From contig JAKSQL010000054.1 in assembly GCA_024404125.1 (NCBI GenBank), forward strand, positions 1 through 6,589: a stretch of DNA of 6,589 nucleotides, given 5' to 3'. The notes below the pieces were generated by a model. That model saw only the letters and a program-made list of their open reading frames with translations. It had not been told where the DNA came from and ran no database searches. Source of the DNA: Clostridia bacterium (GTDB lineage Bacteria > Bacillota > Clostridia > Oscillospirales > Acutalibacteraceae). Position numbers and translations under genes: made by a program. This document shows positions 1 through 6,534 of this stretch, piece by piece (the stretch's first letter is position 1; the number at the start of each line of letters is the position of its first letter).

Positions 1-117
1 GTTTACAATGCACTTTACTGTGAAGTGGACATTTGGGTAATACCTAAAAGTATGTGGTACGAAACTGTAAAGGCAGACGGTAAAACCGTAAAACGTTTTG
101 AGTATATAGGAAAGTAG
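1..117 (+). CDS. 3' end of an unrecognised gene (partial)
   Basis: An open frame enters from the left edge and runs 38 codons to a TAG stop at 115-117. The visible C-terminus is mixed and hydrophilic (it includes WVIPKSMWYETV and ends KRFEYIGK), with no membrane segment or motif I recognise. The frame is supported by its stop lying 17 bases before a strong terminator hairpin on the same strand, as expected for the true end of a gene. It converges on the surface-protein gene at 187-2355. No function can be assigned from 38 residues. What is certain is only the open frame and stop; that it is a real gene end is inferred from the terminator. Confidence 0.6.
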   Translation, partial: VYNALYCEVDIWVIPKSMWYETVKADGKTVKRFEYIGK

Positions 118-129
118 TTTTTGTAATGT

Positions 130-172
130 AAAAAAGACTGTGACGAAAATTCGTCACAGTCTGAATTTTTTT
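130..172. terminator. Bidirectional Rho-independent terminator
   Basis: A perfect 13-bp stem (AGACTGTGACGAA, 135-147, with TTCGTCACAGTCT, 150-162) has only two A residues between the arms. A run of seven T follows at 166-172 on the plus strand. A run of A at 130-135 becomes a run of T for minus-strand transcripts. It therefore can terminate both converging genes: the partial gene ending at 117 and the surface-protein gene whose stop codon is at 187-189. Confidence 0.93.
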
Positions 173-186
173 AAGCGGCTTAAATT

Positions 187-2355
187 TTATATATAACGTT
201 TTTTGCGCTCGTAATAAAGTACCAATACCGAAAGTACCGTAACCGCTGTTACTGCATAGGGAAGTGCCGAATTACCCGTATCGGGTGAGCTTTCGGGTTT
301 TGGTTTATTAAGTTCTTCCAAAAGGGTTGTGTAAGATGAAAGCGGGTTGTAAAGTCCGTCACTGTAAAGTTTTTGGGTAAGCGGTATTGAAACTACCGTA
401 TTGTATTTTGCTTCGGCATGAACTGTATCGGTATAATCAAACTTATCATGCGAACTTGACATATAAGTGTTAAGATGTGAATAATCGGCGGGTCCGCAGA
501 AAATTGCGGCTTCATCAAAAAACCAATTCCAATGTGTTTGACCGTAAACCGCTACCGCCTGCAAAACGGAGTTGCTTGTAATTGCTTTTGTTTGTGTGTT
601 GTATACACTGCCGCAGATTTTTTTGTTGTTATAAATGTATTTCGGCTTCGCATCGTCAGGATACTTACTTTGGTCGCTTGTAAGCGAAAATTCTTTCACG
701 TTTTCAAAATCGTTACCTATAACGTTAAAGCAACGCATAGATACTTTTCCGTCAAGCGGCATATCCTGTTCGCTGCCGATACTTGCAACTATGTTGCCGT
801 AGTCTTTAACGTAATACTTTGTCACGTTTTTGTTTAAATAGGTATGTACCTCGTTGATGCCGTTGTTTTGCAAAGTATATGCTAAAAGCAGGGTATTAAC
901 GTCTCCGATATGAGAATACTTTACATTTTCAACATTGCTTATTTTCGGCGTGATTTTAGTACATTGGTATGATTTGTAATTTTCCTTATCGTTATAAATA
1001 TGTTCGGTATTTACGGTTGCCGATACGTCAAAAGTAATATCGGTATAGCGGAGTTCCGAGTTTGTTATATACGAGTACTTATTGTTTCCCGTAATGCATT
1101 TTAAAATAGCACTTTGCAGATTTTCAACAGCATCGCAGTAACGTTTCATACAAGCGACCTTTACACTTGACGTAGTTGTATCGGACATTCCCAAAACACT
1201 TGTCACAAAAGCGCCGTATGTACCCGTTTTTAACATAATGCGGTTAAGGAAATCGTTCATTGCATCTTTTGTTTCAAACTCGAAAGAGTGTGTAAGGTAG
1301 AACGATTTAAGTATCGCGTCAATACCGTCATCGGTTGCAAAGAGGAAAGTACAGTAGTTTTTAAAGGCATTATCTACTTTAATCGGGAAAGCCGCGGTTT
1401 TGTTTACGGCGATACAACCCAAACGGTAAAAAAGCAGATTTACCGCATCGGCGGCTACGGCGTTAATCGCAGTGTCAGTTATCTGCGATTTGCCGTCAGA
1501 CGTGAACATCGGGAAATCGTTTGACTCAAAATACGAGTAATTATTACCGTTTAAAGCGGATTTTATGTTGTTTGCGAGTGCGGTTACAAGGTCTTCACGG
1601 TAGGTATCGGCATTGTAGGTAAGGGAAGCGGGGAAAACGTCACTTTTAAGTGTTACATAGCGGTAACCCGTATTATACTGTGACGGTATGCCGTTTGAAG
1701 AAAACATAAGTGCTTGGTCATTACCCTCGCTGTCGGGCGCATAAATTACGGTGAGTTGCGTATTGTCAACCTTGCCGTTATTTCGGTCTGACGGTGATAA
1801 ATTCGCATACCAAGCGGTGATATTATCGGTAAGTGCGCCTTGATACTCGGCTATAAGCGGGTCAAGTCCATCTACCATATAATTGTGTTGGAAAGTATTC
1901 CACGCGGTGCGCATATGCTGCGCTTTATCGCCGCGGTTGTAAAACTCGGCAGTGGCTTGCATAGTGGTCATAGCATCGGAAAGTTTATCAAGTTTGGTAT
2001 CCATTTCTGATAACTTTTCGTTTACCGTAGTCATTTGCTCGAGTATATTTTCCACTCCGCCTTTTATAGGGTCTTCAATAACTCCGATAAGTTTCATAAA
2101 TGTAATGCTGCCGTTTATTACCGAAAGGGCAGTACCGGCATATCCTGCCACCTGCATAAAGTCTTTAAATGCGGATGAAACGTCCTTTGCGGCAGTTAAC
2201 TCTTGGATTTTTTCGGTAGAAGCGGCAATTTTATCCATTGCGGATTTTATTTGCTCAAGGGTTACCTCATCATCGCCGGCAGCGTATGAGGGTACCGCAA
2301 GAGGAATAATAAGCAGCGATACTACGAGTAAAACCGAAATGATTTTTTTAATCAT
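187..2355 (-). CDS. Secreted, probably sortase-anchored surface protein of unknown function
   Basis: This encodes 722 residues. The N-terminus (MIKKIISVLLVVSLLIIPLAV..SYAAG) is a typical signal peptide, with likely cleavage after Ala25 or Ala26. Residues about 62-93 are a glycine-containing hydrophobic stretch. Residues about 100-133 form a regular heptad coiled coil, with I104, M108, V111, L115, M118, L122, L125, M129 and M132 at a/d spacing. The C-terminus has SPDTG (690-694), a hydrophobic segment (about 697-715) and a basic tail (ERKKR), the layout of a sortase sorting signal with a non-canonical pentapeptide. The middle (about 140-680) matches no family I can name. An in-frame ATG 20 codons upstream (2415) was rejected because the signal peptide begins here and the best promoter covers the upstream codons. 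The ribosome binding site is weak (AAAGAAAGTGAAAGT before ATG). The gene is separated from potD by a terminator, so it is probably transcribed on its own. The hydrophobic-plus-coil N-terminal part recalls helical pore-forming toxins, but that is only an analogy. Confidence 0.9.
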   Translation of the reverse strand: MIKKIISVLLVVSLLIIPLAVPSYAAGDDEVTLEQIKSAMDKIAASTEKIQELTAAKDVSSAFKDFMQVAGYAGTALSVINGSITFMKLIGVIEDPIKGGVENILEQMTTVNEKLSEMDTKLDKLSDAMTTMQATAEFYNRGDKAQHMRTAWNTFQHNYMVDGLDPLIAEYQGALTDNITAWYANLSPSDRNNGKVDNTQLTVIYAPDSEGNDQALMFSSNGIPSQYNTGYRYVTLKSDVFPASLTYNADTYREDLVTALANNIKSALNGNNYSYFESNDFPMFTSDGKSQITDTAINAVAADAVNLLFYRLGCIAVNKTAAFPIKVDNAFKNYCTFLFATDDGIDAILKSFYLTHSFEFETKDAMNDFLNRIMLKTGTYGAFVTSVLGMSDTTTSSVKVACMKRYCDAVENLQSAILKCITGNNKYSYITNSELRYTDITFDVSATVNTEHIYNDKENYKSYQCTKITPKISNVENVKYSHIGDVNTLLLAYTLQNNGINEVHTYLNKNVTKYYVKDYGNIVASIGSEQDMPLDGKVSMRCFNVIGNDFENVKEFSLTSDQSKYPDDAKPKYIYNNKKICGSVYNTQTKAITSNSVLQAVAVYGQTHWNWFFDEAAIFCGPADYSHLNTYMSSSHDKFDYTDTVHAEAKYNTVVSIPLTQKLYSDGLYNPLSSYTTLLEELNKPKPESSPDTGNSALPYAVTAVTVLSVLVLYYERKKRYI

Positions 2356-2386
2356 ACTTTCACTTTCTTTACATTTATTTTTATAA

Positions 2387-2415
2387 AATATATCACAAAA
2401 CACTTTGAAAATCAA
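2387..2415 (-). promoter_or_regulatory. Probable sigma-A promoter of the surface-protein gene
   Basis: On the minus strand TTGATT (2415-2410) is followed after 17 bases by TATATT (2392-2387). TGA directly before the -10 gives an extended -10 element. Transcription would start near 2380, leaving a leader of about 25 bases before the ATG at 2355. The position just downstream of the pot operon terminator fits an independent transcript. It also supports the chosen start codon, since the longer reading would begin inside the -35 box. Confidence 0.65.
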
Positions 2416-2432
2416 TCGCTTTTTAAGGTTTT

Positions 2433-2469
2433 AAAAAAGAGCAGGAACGCATAATACATTCCTGCTCTT
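2433..2469 (-). terminator. Rho-independent terminator of the pot operon
   Basis: An 11-bp perfect stem (AAGAGCAGGAA, paired across an 11-base loop) lies at 2437-2469. Read on the minus strand it begins 6 bases after the potD stop codon and is followed by six T residues (2438-2433). The T run exists only for minus-strand transcripts, so the terminator closes the pot operon and insulates it from the surface-protein gene. Confidence 0.9.
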
Positions 2470-2475
2470 ATAAAC

Positions 2476-3579
2476 TCAATAAAGTTTTAAATCAACCCAA
2501 AGTCCCTCATAGTAAGAACGAATATCGCTCGGTATATCGTGATAATACTGTACCTTAGGCATATCCTTTTCGTCGGGGTAAAGAATTTTATTTTGATAGT
2601 AGTAATAATCTTCATTGTTTACTACGGCGGTGTTAGGGGAGGCATAGCCGATATACTCGGCATTTGCAAGCGCGATTTCCGGCTCAAGCAGGAAATTTAT
2701 GTAGAGTTTAGCCGCCTCAAAATTCTTAACGCATTTCGGAATACAAATCGCGTCTACAAAAATATTCGTGCCCTCTTCGGGATAGAAGAAATCAAGGTCG
2801 TTGTTATTTTCGTACATAGTAAGATAATCGCCTGCATAATATGGACCTATTGCCGCTTCGCCCGTTTCCATCTTGCCGTAGATTTCGTCCATAACATAGG
2901 ACTGCAAAACACTTTTGCCTGATTTAAGCAGTTCAAGTGCCTTGTCCCAATCGGCCTTATTTGTTGTGTTAAGGTCTTGACCTAAAATCATTTGCGCGGT
3001 CATAAAGCCGTCACGCGGGTTGCTGAAGTTAAGGGACATATTCTTATACTTTTTATCCCATAAAGCAGTCCACGAATGTTTCGGTTTTTTAATCAGTTTT
3101 TTGTTATAGATAACACCCACCATACCAACGTTGTAGGTAACGGTATAGCAGTCGTCCTTATCGTAGAAAAGTCCTTTATAAGCACTGTCAATATACTTGA
3201 AATTGGAAAGTTCGTTGGGGCTGAACTTTTTAAGCATATCCTCACTTATAAGACGTTCTATCATATAGTCGGACGGGATAATAATATCGTACGATACACC
3301 GCCGCTTTTAAGTTGCGAATACATAGTTTCGTTACTTTCAAATGTGGTGTAGTTTACCTTTATACCCGTAAGTTTTTCAAACTCTTTGTTAACGTCAATG
3401 GAATCGTCCGACCCGTCTGAAATATATTCGCCCCAATTATATACGTTAAGTACGGTGCCTTTAAGCGAGTTTTCGTAATTGCCCTCATAGGTTATATCTG
3501 CATAGGTATAACCGCAACCGCAAAGCGATGCCGCTAAAATAATGGAGAGTACCAAAGCGAAAATTCTTTTAATATTCAT
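2476..3579 (-). CDS. potD: Spermidine/putrescine-type substrate-binding lipoprotein PotD
   Basis: This encodes the extracellular binding protein of a polyamine ABC importer, 367 residues, close to the usual PotD/PotF size. The N-terminus is a lipoprotein signal peptide; the lipobox LCGC points to Cys22 as the lipidated residue. The periplasmic-binding-protein type II fold is recognisable from NVYNWGEY (45-52), IIIPSDYMIERL (99-110), NPRDGF (187-192), GPYYAGDY (245-252), NIFVDAICIP (272-281) and EYIGYASPN (308-316). These match the order of ligand-binding segments in PotD. By eye against E. coli PotD, W49, Y52, S103, Y105, D276 and Y312 appear conserved. The aspartate at 168 (E. coli numbering) is N187, E171 is D190, the tryptophan at 229 is an aromatic Tyr (Y247 or Y248), and W255 is V275. 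The exact polyamine is therefore uncertain. The ATG overlaps the potC end by 11 bp, with AGGAGG at 3592-3587, 7 bases away. It is the last gene of the operon. Confidence 0.95.
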   Translation of the reverse strand: MNIKRIFALVLSIILAASLCGCGYTYADITYEGNYENSLKGTVLNVYNWGEYISDGSDDSIDVNKEFEKLTGIKVNYTTFESNETMYSQLKSGGVSYDIIIPSDYMIERLISEDMLKKFSPNELSNFKYIDSAYKGLFYDKDDCYTVTYNVGMVGVIYNKKLIKKPKHSWTALWDKKYKNMSLNFSNPRDGFMTAQMILGQDLNTTNKADWDKALELLKSGKSVLQSYVMDEIYGKMETGEAAIGPYYAGDYLTMYENNNDLDFFYPEEGTNIFVDAICIPKCVKNFEAAKLYINFLLEPEIALANAEYIGYASPNTAVVNNEDYYYYQNKILYPDEKDMPKVQYYHDIPSDIRSYYEGLWVDLKLY

Positions 3580-4381
3580 CGCGGTGCCTCCTTTTCTTAA
3601 CGTTCTTATTCTGGAGCATATTGTATAACATAAGAAGCACGAATACCGATATAAATACTATGGTAGAAAGCGCGTAAACGTCAGGCGTTACGGTTTTCTT
3701 GGTCATATTGTAAATAACTATCGGCAGGGTTTGATAATGCCCGCAGGTGAAGTAACTTATTACGAAATCATCAAGAGAAAGAGTAAACGCCATAATAAAG
3801 CCGGTAAAAATACTTGTTGAGATAGCGGGGAGTATTGCCTTGAAAAATGCTTTTATCGGTGTACAGCCAAGGTCGAGCGCCGCCTCGTGTAAACTGCTGT
3901 CGGTCTGTGTAAGACGCGGCATTACCGATAATATAACGTAAGGCAAATTAAAGGTTATATGCGCTATAAGTACGGTCAAAAAGCCAAGACTTTCGTCAAG
4001 CCCCAAAATTTTGCCTACGAATACGAAAAGCAACATAAGTGATACACCCGTAACTATATCGGCGTTCATCATAGGAATATTTGTTACCGAAGTTACTATT
4101 CTTTTGGTGATTTTCTTTTTAAGCGCCAATATACCTACTGCCGCCGCTGTACCCAAAACGGTTGAGATTACCGCAGAAAGTAAAGCAATAATAAGTGTGT
4201 GTTCAAGAGCTGTAAGCAGTGAATCGTCAAATATAAGACCTGCGTACCAATCAAGCGAAAAACTTTCAAACACCCAAACACTGTTGCCGGAGTTAAGCGA
4301 AAAGAAAATCATAACCGCAACGGGTGCGTATAAGAAAAAGAGAATAAGTCCAACGTAAAGTCTTGAAAGTGCCTTTTTCAT
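3569..4381 (-). CDS. potC: Polyamine ABC transporter permease PotC
   Basis: This encodes 270 residues, typical for PotC, an inner subunit of the polyamine import channel. Several hydrophobic segments are visible (about 8-28, 62-86, 107-127, 132-153, 190-212 and 237-256), consistent with the six-helix binding-protein-dependent permease fold. The cytoplasmic EAA loop that contacts the ATPase is HEAALDLG (165-172) followed by ILP (183-185). LSLDDFVISYF (201-211) after the loop is characteristic of PotC-type permeases. The start codon overlaps the potB stop in an ATGA junction (4381-4378), and a GGAGG site at 4395-4391 inside the potB end precedes it. The C-terminus is strongly basic (KNVKKRRHRDEY), which both fits the inside-positive rule and supplies the Shine-Dalgarno sequence of potD. 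Confidence 0.95.
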   Translation of the reverse strand: MKKALSRLYVGLILFFLYAPVAVMIFFSLNSGNSVWVFESFSLDWYAGLIFDDSLLTALEHTLIIALLSAVISTVLGTAAAVGILALKKKITKRIVTSVTNIPMMNADIVTGVSLMLLFVFVGKILGLDESLGFLTVLIAHITFNLPYVILSVMPRLTQTDSSLHEAALDLGCTPIKAFFKAILPAISTSIFTGFIMAFTLSLDDFVISYFTCGHYQTLPIVIYNMTKKTVTPDVYALSTIVFISVFVLLMLYNMLQNKNVKKRRHRDEY

Positions 4382-5205
4382 ATTACGACACCTCCGTTTT
4401 CACCGTCTGAAAACTTGTTCATAACGGCAAGACAAATGAGTATCATTACCATAAGTATAAGCGATAAAGCAGATGCCACGTTATAGTAATCGGGACCGAT
4501 GTTAAACAAATACTCGATAGCATCGCCTATAAGTAATGTTTTGTTTCCGCCTAACTTTTGGGATATGTAAAACGTACTTACCGACGGCACAAACACCATA
4601 GTAATTCCCGAAATAACACCCGGAAGCGATAGGGGAAGTATAACCCTTTTGAGTTTTGAAAATCCGTTTGAGCCGAGGTCTGAAGCGGCATTGAGCAGAG
4701 AGTTATCTATCTTTGACATAACCGTATATATAGGCAGTATCATATACGGGATAAAATCGTATACCATACCCAAAATAACGGCGCTGGGGGTGTTTATAAG
4801 TTGAAGTTTAGGCAGCCCTATCGCATTTAAAAAGGTATTGATAAGTCCCGTATTAGCAAGAATTGTTATCCACGAATAAGTGCGGATAAGAAAGTTCATC
4901 CACATAGGCAACATTACTATAACCAAAATCATACGTTGTGAACTTATCTTCATCTTGGTCATAAAATACGCCATGGGGTAGGAAATAAGAAGAGTAATAA
5001 CCGTAGCGGCGGCGGCATAACAAATTGAAATTAATAACGCTTTTTTATATTTGCCTATTTCGGTAAGGTTAATAAGCGTAAAAGCGCCGCTTTCGTCAGT
5101 AAAAGCAAAGTATGCCATAATCAGAAGCGGCACAACTATAAATATAGCCGCCCATACCAAATAAGGCGCCGCAACGAGTCTTGACCCGAAAGATTTTTTA
5201 TTCAC
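4378..5205 (-). CDS. potB: Polyamine ABC transporter permease PotB
   Basis: This encodes 275 residues, the expected size for PotB, which pairs with PotC to form the transmembrane channel. Hydrophobic segments lie at about 13-33, 56-82, 92-115, 140-163, 195-213 and 245-263. The EAA loop is NAASDLG (172-178) followed by ILPLSLPGV (189-197). The start codon is GTG (5205-5203). It is chosen because a perfect AGGAGG (5218-5213) lies 7 bases upstream, inside the last codons of potA, and the protein begins with the usual short basic segment before the first membrane helix. Only 2 bases separate it from the potA stop, and it overlaps potC by 4 bases, so it belongs to one operon. Confidence 0.95.
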   Translation of the reverse strand: MNKKSFGSRLVAAPYLVWAAIFIVVPLLIMAYFAFTDESGAFTLINLTEIGKYKKALLISICYAAAATVITLLISYPMAYFMTKMKISSQRMILVIVMLPMWMNFLIRTYSWITILANTGLINTFLNAIGLPKLQLINTPSAVILGMVYDFIPYMILPIYTVMSKIDNSLLNAASDLGSNGFSKLKRVILPLSLPGVISGITMVFVPSVSTFYISQKLGGNKTLLIGDAIEYLFNIGPDYYNVASALSLILMVMILICLAVMNKFSDGENGGVVI

Positions 5206-5207
5206 GG

Positions 5208-6326
5208 CTATTCCTCCTCGAGGGTATCGGAAAGGTGGTCCATTTCCTCGCTGTAAGAACTGTAATCGCCGTAAAGTCCCGAATATTCGGATTTTTTCAT
5301 TATATGTATCGCATCGGGGTCAATTATAAGACCTACTTTTTCACCGATTTCGTGTTTATCGGTAGTTTGTATCATCCACTTAAATCCGCCGATATCGACT
5401 ATAATCTCGTAATGTACGCCTAAAAACGAAACCGAGGTAACCGTACCGGTAAGTACGCCTTTTTGTGTTTCTACTATATCAACGTCTTCGGGCCTTACTA
5501 CAACGTCAACCGATTCGTTGCTTGCAAAACCTTTATCAAGGCATTCAAAACATGCCCCCGAAAACTCAACCTCAAAGTCTTTTTTCATAATGCCGTCAAG
5601 TATATTCGATTCACCGATAAAATCGGCAACAAAGGCATTTTTAGGTTCGTTATATATATCCTGCGGAGTGCCTACCTGCTGGATTTTGCCTTTATCCATA
5701 ACTACAACTCGGTCCGACATTGTAAGCGCTTCCTCTTGGTCGTGAGTTACGAAAATAAAGGTGATACCGAGTTCGCGTTGAATATTTTTAAGTTCTTTCT
5801 GCATATCCTTGCGCAGTTTAAGGTCAAGTGCGGCGAGCGGCTCATCAAGGAGTAAAACTTTCGGTTTAACCGCCATTGCTCGCGCTATCGCAACACGTTG
5901 TTGCTGACCGCCCGAAAGGGTGTCAATACGTCTTTTTTCAAACCCTTCAAGGTTTACAAGGCGCAACATATTGCTTACCTGTTCTTTGATTTCTTTCTCG
6001 GGCAGTTTCTTTACCCTTAAGCCGAATGCTACGTTTTCAAACACGTTAAGGTGCGGGAAAAGTGCGTAGCGCTGGAAAATGGTGTTTACCTGCCTTTTAT
6101 ATGCAGGAACTCCGATCATTATCTTGTCCTCAAAAACAATAGTGCCCTCATCAGGTTCAAGGAAACCCGCAATAATGCGGAGTGTGGTAGTTTTACCGCA
6201 ACCCGACGGGCCTAAAAGAGTTATAAACTCTTTATCCTCAATGGATAAATCAAGTCCCTCAAGTACCTTTTCACCGTCAAAAGACACGTGTACGTTTTCA
6301 AGTTCAAGAATATTCTTTTTTGCCAT
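5208..6326 (-). CDS. potA: Polyamine ABC transporter ATP-binding protein PotA
   Basis: This encodes the cytoplasmic ATPase that powers the PotBC channel, 372 residues, near the family norm. All nucleotide-binding motifs are intact: Walker A GPSGCGKTT (39-47), Q-loop at Q85 (FQRYALFPH), signature LSGGQQQR (137-144), Walker B VLLLDEP (157-163) with D-loop LAALD (164-168), and the switch histidine H195 (THDQEEAL). A C-terminal TOBE-type regulatory domain follows, with the typical VRPEDV (278-282 region) and further strands to about residue 343. The last 28 residues (about 345-372) are rich in Tyr, Ser and acidic residues and look like an added tail. The ATG at 6326 has a purine-rich site AAAGGGGG (6342-6335) with an 8-base spacer. 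Its first GGG can pair with an upstream CCC-containing segment (see the leader region). It is the first gene of the operon. Confidence 0.96.
   Translation of the reverse strand: MAKKNILELENVHVSFDGEKVLEGLDLSIEDKEFITLLGPSGCGKTTTLRIIAGFLEPDEGTIVFEDKIMIGVPAYKRQVNTIFQRYALFPHLNVFENVAFGLRVKKLPEKEIKEQVSNMLRLVNLEGFEKRRIDTLSGGQQQRVAIARAMAVKPKVLLLDEPLAALDLKLRKDMQKELKNIQRELGITFIFVTHDQEEALTMSDRVVVMDKGKIQQVGTPQDIYNEPKNAFVADFIGESNILDGIMKKDFEVEFSGACFECLDKGFASNESVDVVVRPEDVDIVETQKGVLTGTVTSVSFLGVHYEIIVDIGGFKWMIQTTDKHEIGEKVGLIIDPDAIHIMKKSEYSGLYGDYSSYSEEMDHLSDTLEEE
5213..5218 (-). promoter_or_regulatory. Ribosome binding site that fixes the GTG start of potB
   Basis: AGGAGG lies 7 bases before the GTG at 5205 and is read as part of the Glu-Glu-Glu end of PotA. 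Its quality and spacing decide the unusual GTG start and imply translational coupling of potA and potB. Confidence 0.85.
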
Positions 6327-6336
6327 TTAAGCATCC

Positions 6337-6466
6337 CCCTTTGTCCACACAAAGTGTCGACACAAGTAAAATCTACGTTTACCCTGCGCGATACCCGCAG
6401 ATGCCATTTTGTATGCCCTGACAAAGGGTTTTTCATAGTCTTTAAAAGACTACGGCACACATTTGT
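6337..6466 (-). ncRNA. Candidate structured RNA or pot leader (identity unknown)
   Basis: On the minus strand this gap holds many complementary segments. GTGTGCC (6460-6454) can pair with GGCATAC (about 6418-6412, one G-U) around a hairpin GTAGTCTTT/AAAGACTAT (6453-6435). CTGCG pairs with CGCAG (6402-6386 region), or alternatively ATCTGCG with CGTAGAT. GTAAA pairs with TTTAC (6381-6365 region). CCCTTTGTC (6428-6420) pairs perfectly with GACAAAGGG (6345-6337), and ACAAA(T)GTGT (6466-6457) with ACACTTTGT (6357-6349). The last two interleave as an H-type pseudoknot, but the final one competes with the GTGTGCC stem. The 3' arm covers the potA ribosome binding site. It could be a cis-regulatory leader or an independent clostridial RNA (the roughly 200-nt raiA motif is one candidate by size and host). 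I do not recognise the conserved core of any common riboswitch. Pairings were found by eye. Confidence 0.45.
6342..6365. repeat. Tandem 11-bp direct repeat with an internal palindrome
   Basis: TGTCCACACAA (6342-6352) and TGTCGACACAA (6355-6365) differ at one base and are 13 bp apart from start to start. The second copy lies in the perfect 10-bp palindrome GTGTCGACAC (6354-6363). On the minus strand the first copy also forms a hairpin CTTTGT-GTGG-ACAAAG (6354-6339). The repeat could be part of a folded RNA or a protein operator close to potA. Confidence 0.6.
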
Positions 6467-6506
6467 ACAGTCTGCTCTTTCTACACAGATGCGTTAAATA
6501 CAACGA

Positions 6507-6534
6507 GTATTAAATTTTTAATATCCCTTGCTAA
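6507..6534 (-). promoter_or_regulatory. Possible promoter for the pot operon or its leader RNA
   Basis: On the minus strand TTAGCA (6534-6529) precedes TAATAC (6512-6507) with a 16-base spacer. The match is mediocre, but it is the best seen in the AT-rich segment upstream of potA. It would start transcription near 6500, giving a leader of about 170 bases that contains the whole candidate structured region. Other weak -10-like hexamers lie nearby, so the exact site is uncertain. Confidence 0.3.
6508..6523. repeat. Perfect AT-rich inverted repeat
   Basis: TATTAAATTTTTAATA has 7-bp arms around a TT centre. It overlaps the proposed minus-strand -10 region and lies just before the plus-strand open frame at 6534, so it could be an operator between divergent genes. 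In such AT-rich sequence a chance palindrome is also possible. Confidence 0.4.

Noticed and set aside
171..183. Small palindrome TTAAGCGGCTTAA after the terminator
   Set aside because: It has a one-base centre and overlaps the T run; a chance palindrome is the simpler reading.
1952..2386. 144-codon plus-strand open frame antisense to the surface protein
   Set aside because: It is a mirror of the real gene, with Ser/Ile-rich low-complexity translation and no recognisable start signal.
2356..2415. 20-codon N-terminal extension of the surface protein
   Set aside because: The extension would place a Cys/Lys-rich segment before an intact signal peptide, and its codons overlap the likely promoter.
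6221..6460. 79-codon minus-strand open frame overlapping the 5' part of potA and the leader
   Set aside because: It ends inside potA in another frame, has an unusual composition, and lies over the structured region, so it is best explained as a chance frame across an RNA or leader.
6288..6497. 69-codon plus-strand open frame
   Set aside because: It overlaps potA antisense, has no ribosome binding site, and shows no motif. It ends in a stop before the VWA frame.
6327..6533. Known riboswitch or T-box upstream of potA
   Set aside because: I looked for the conserved cores of TPP, FMN, SAM, cobalamin, lysine, purine, glycine, guanidine, c-di-GMP, ZTP and T-box elements and saw none. A covariance search would be needed for a firm answer.
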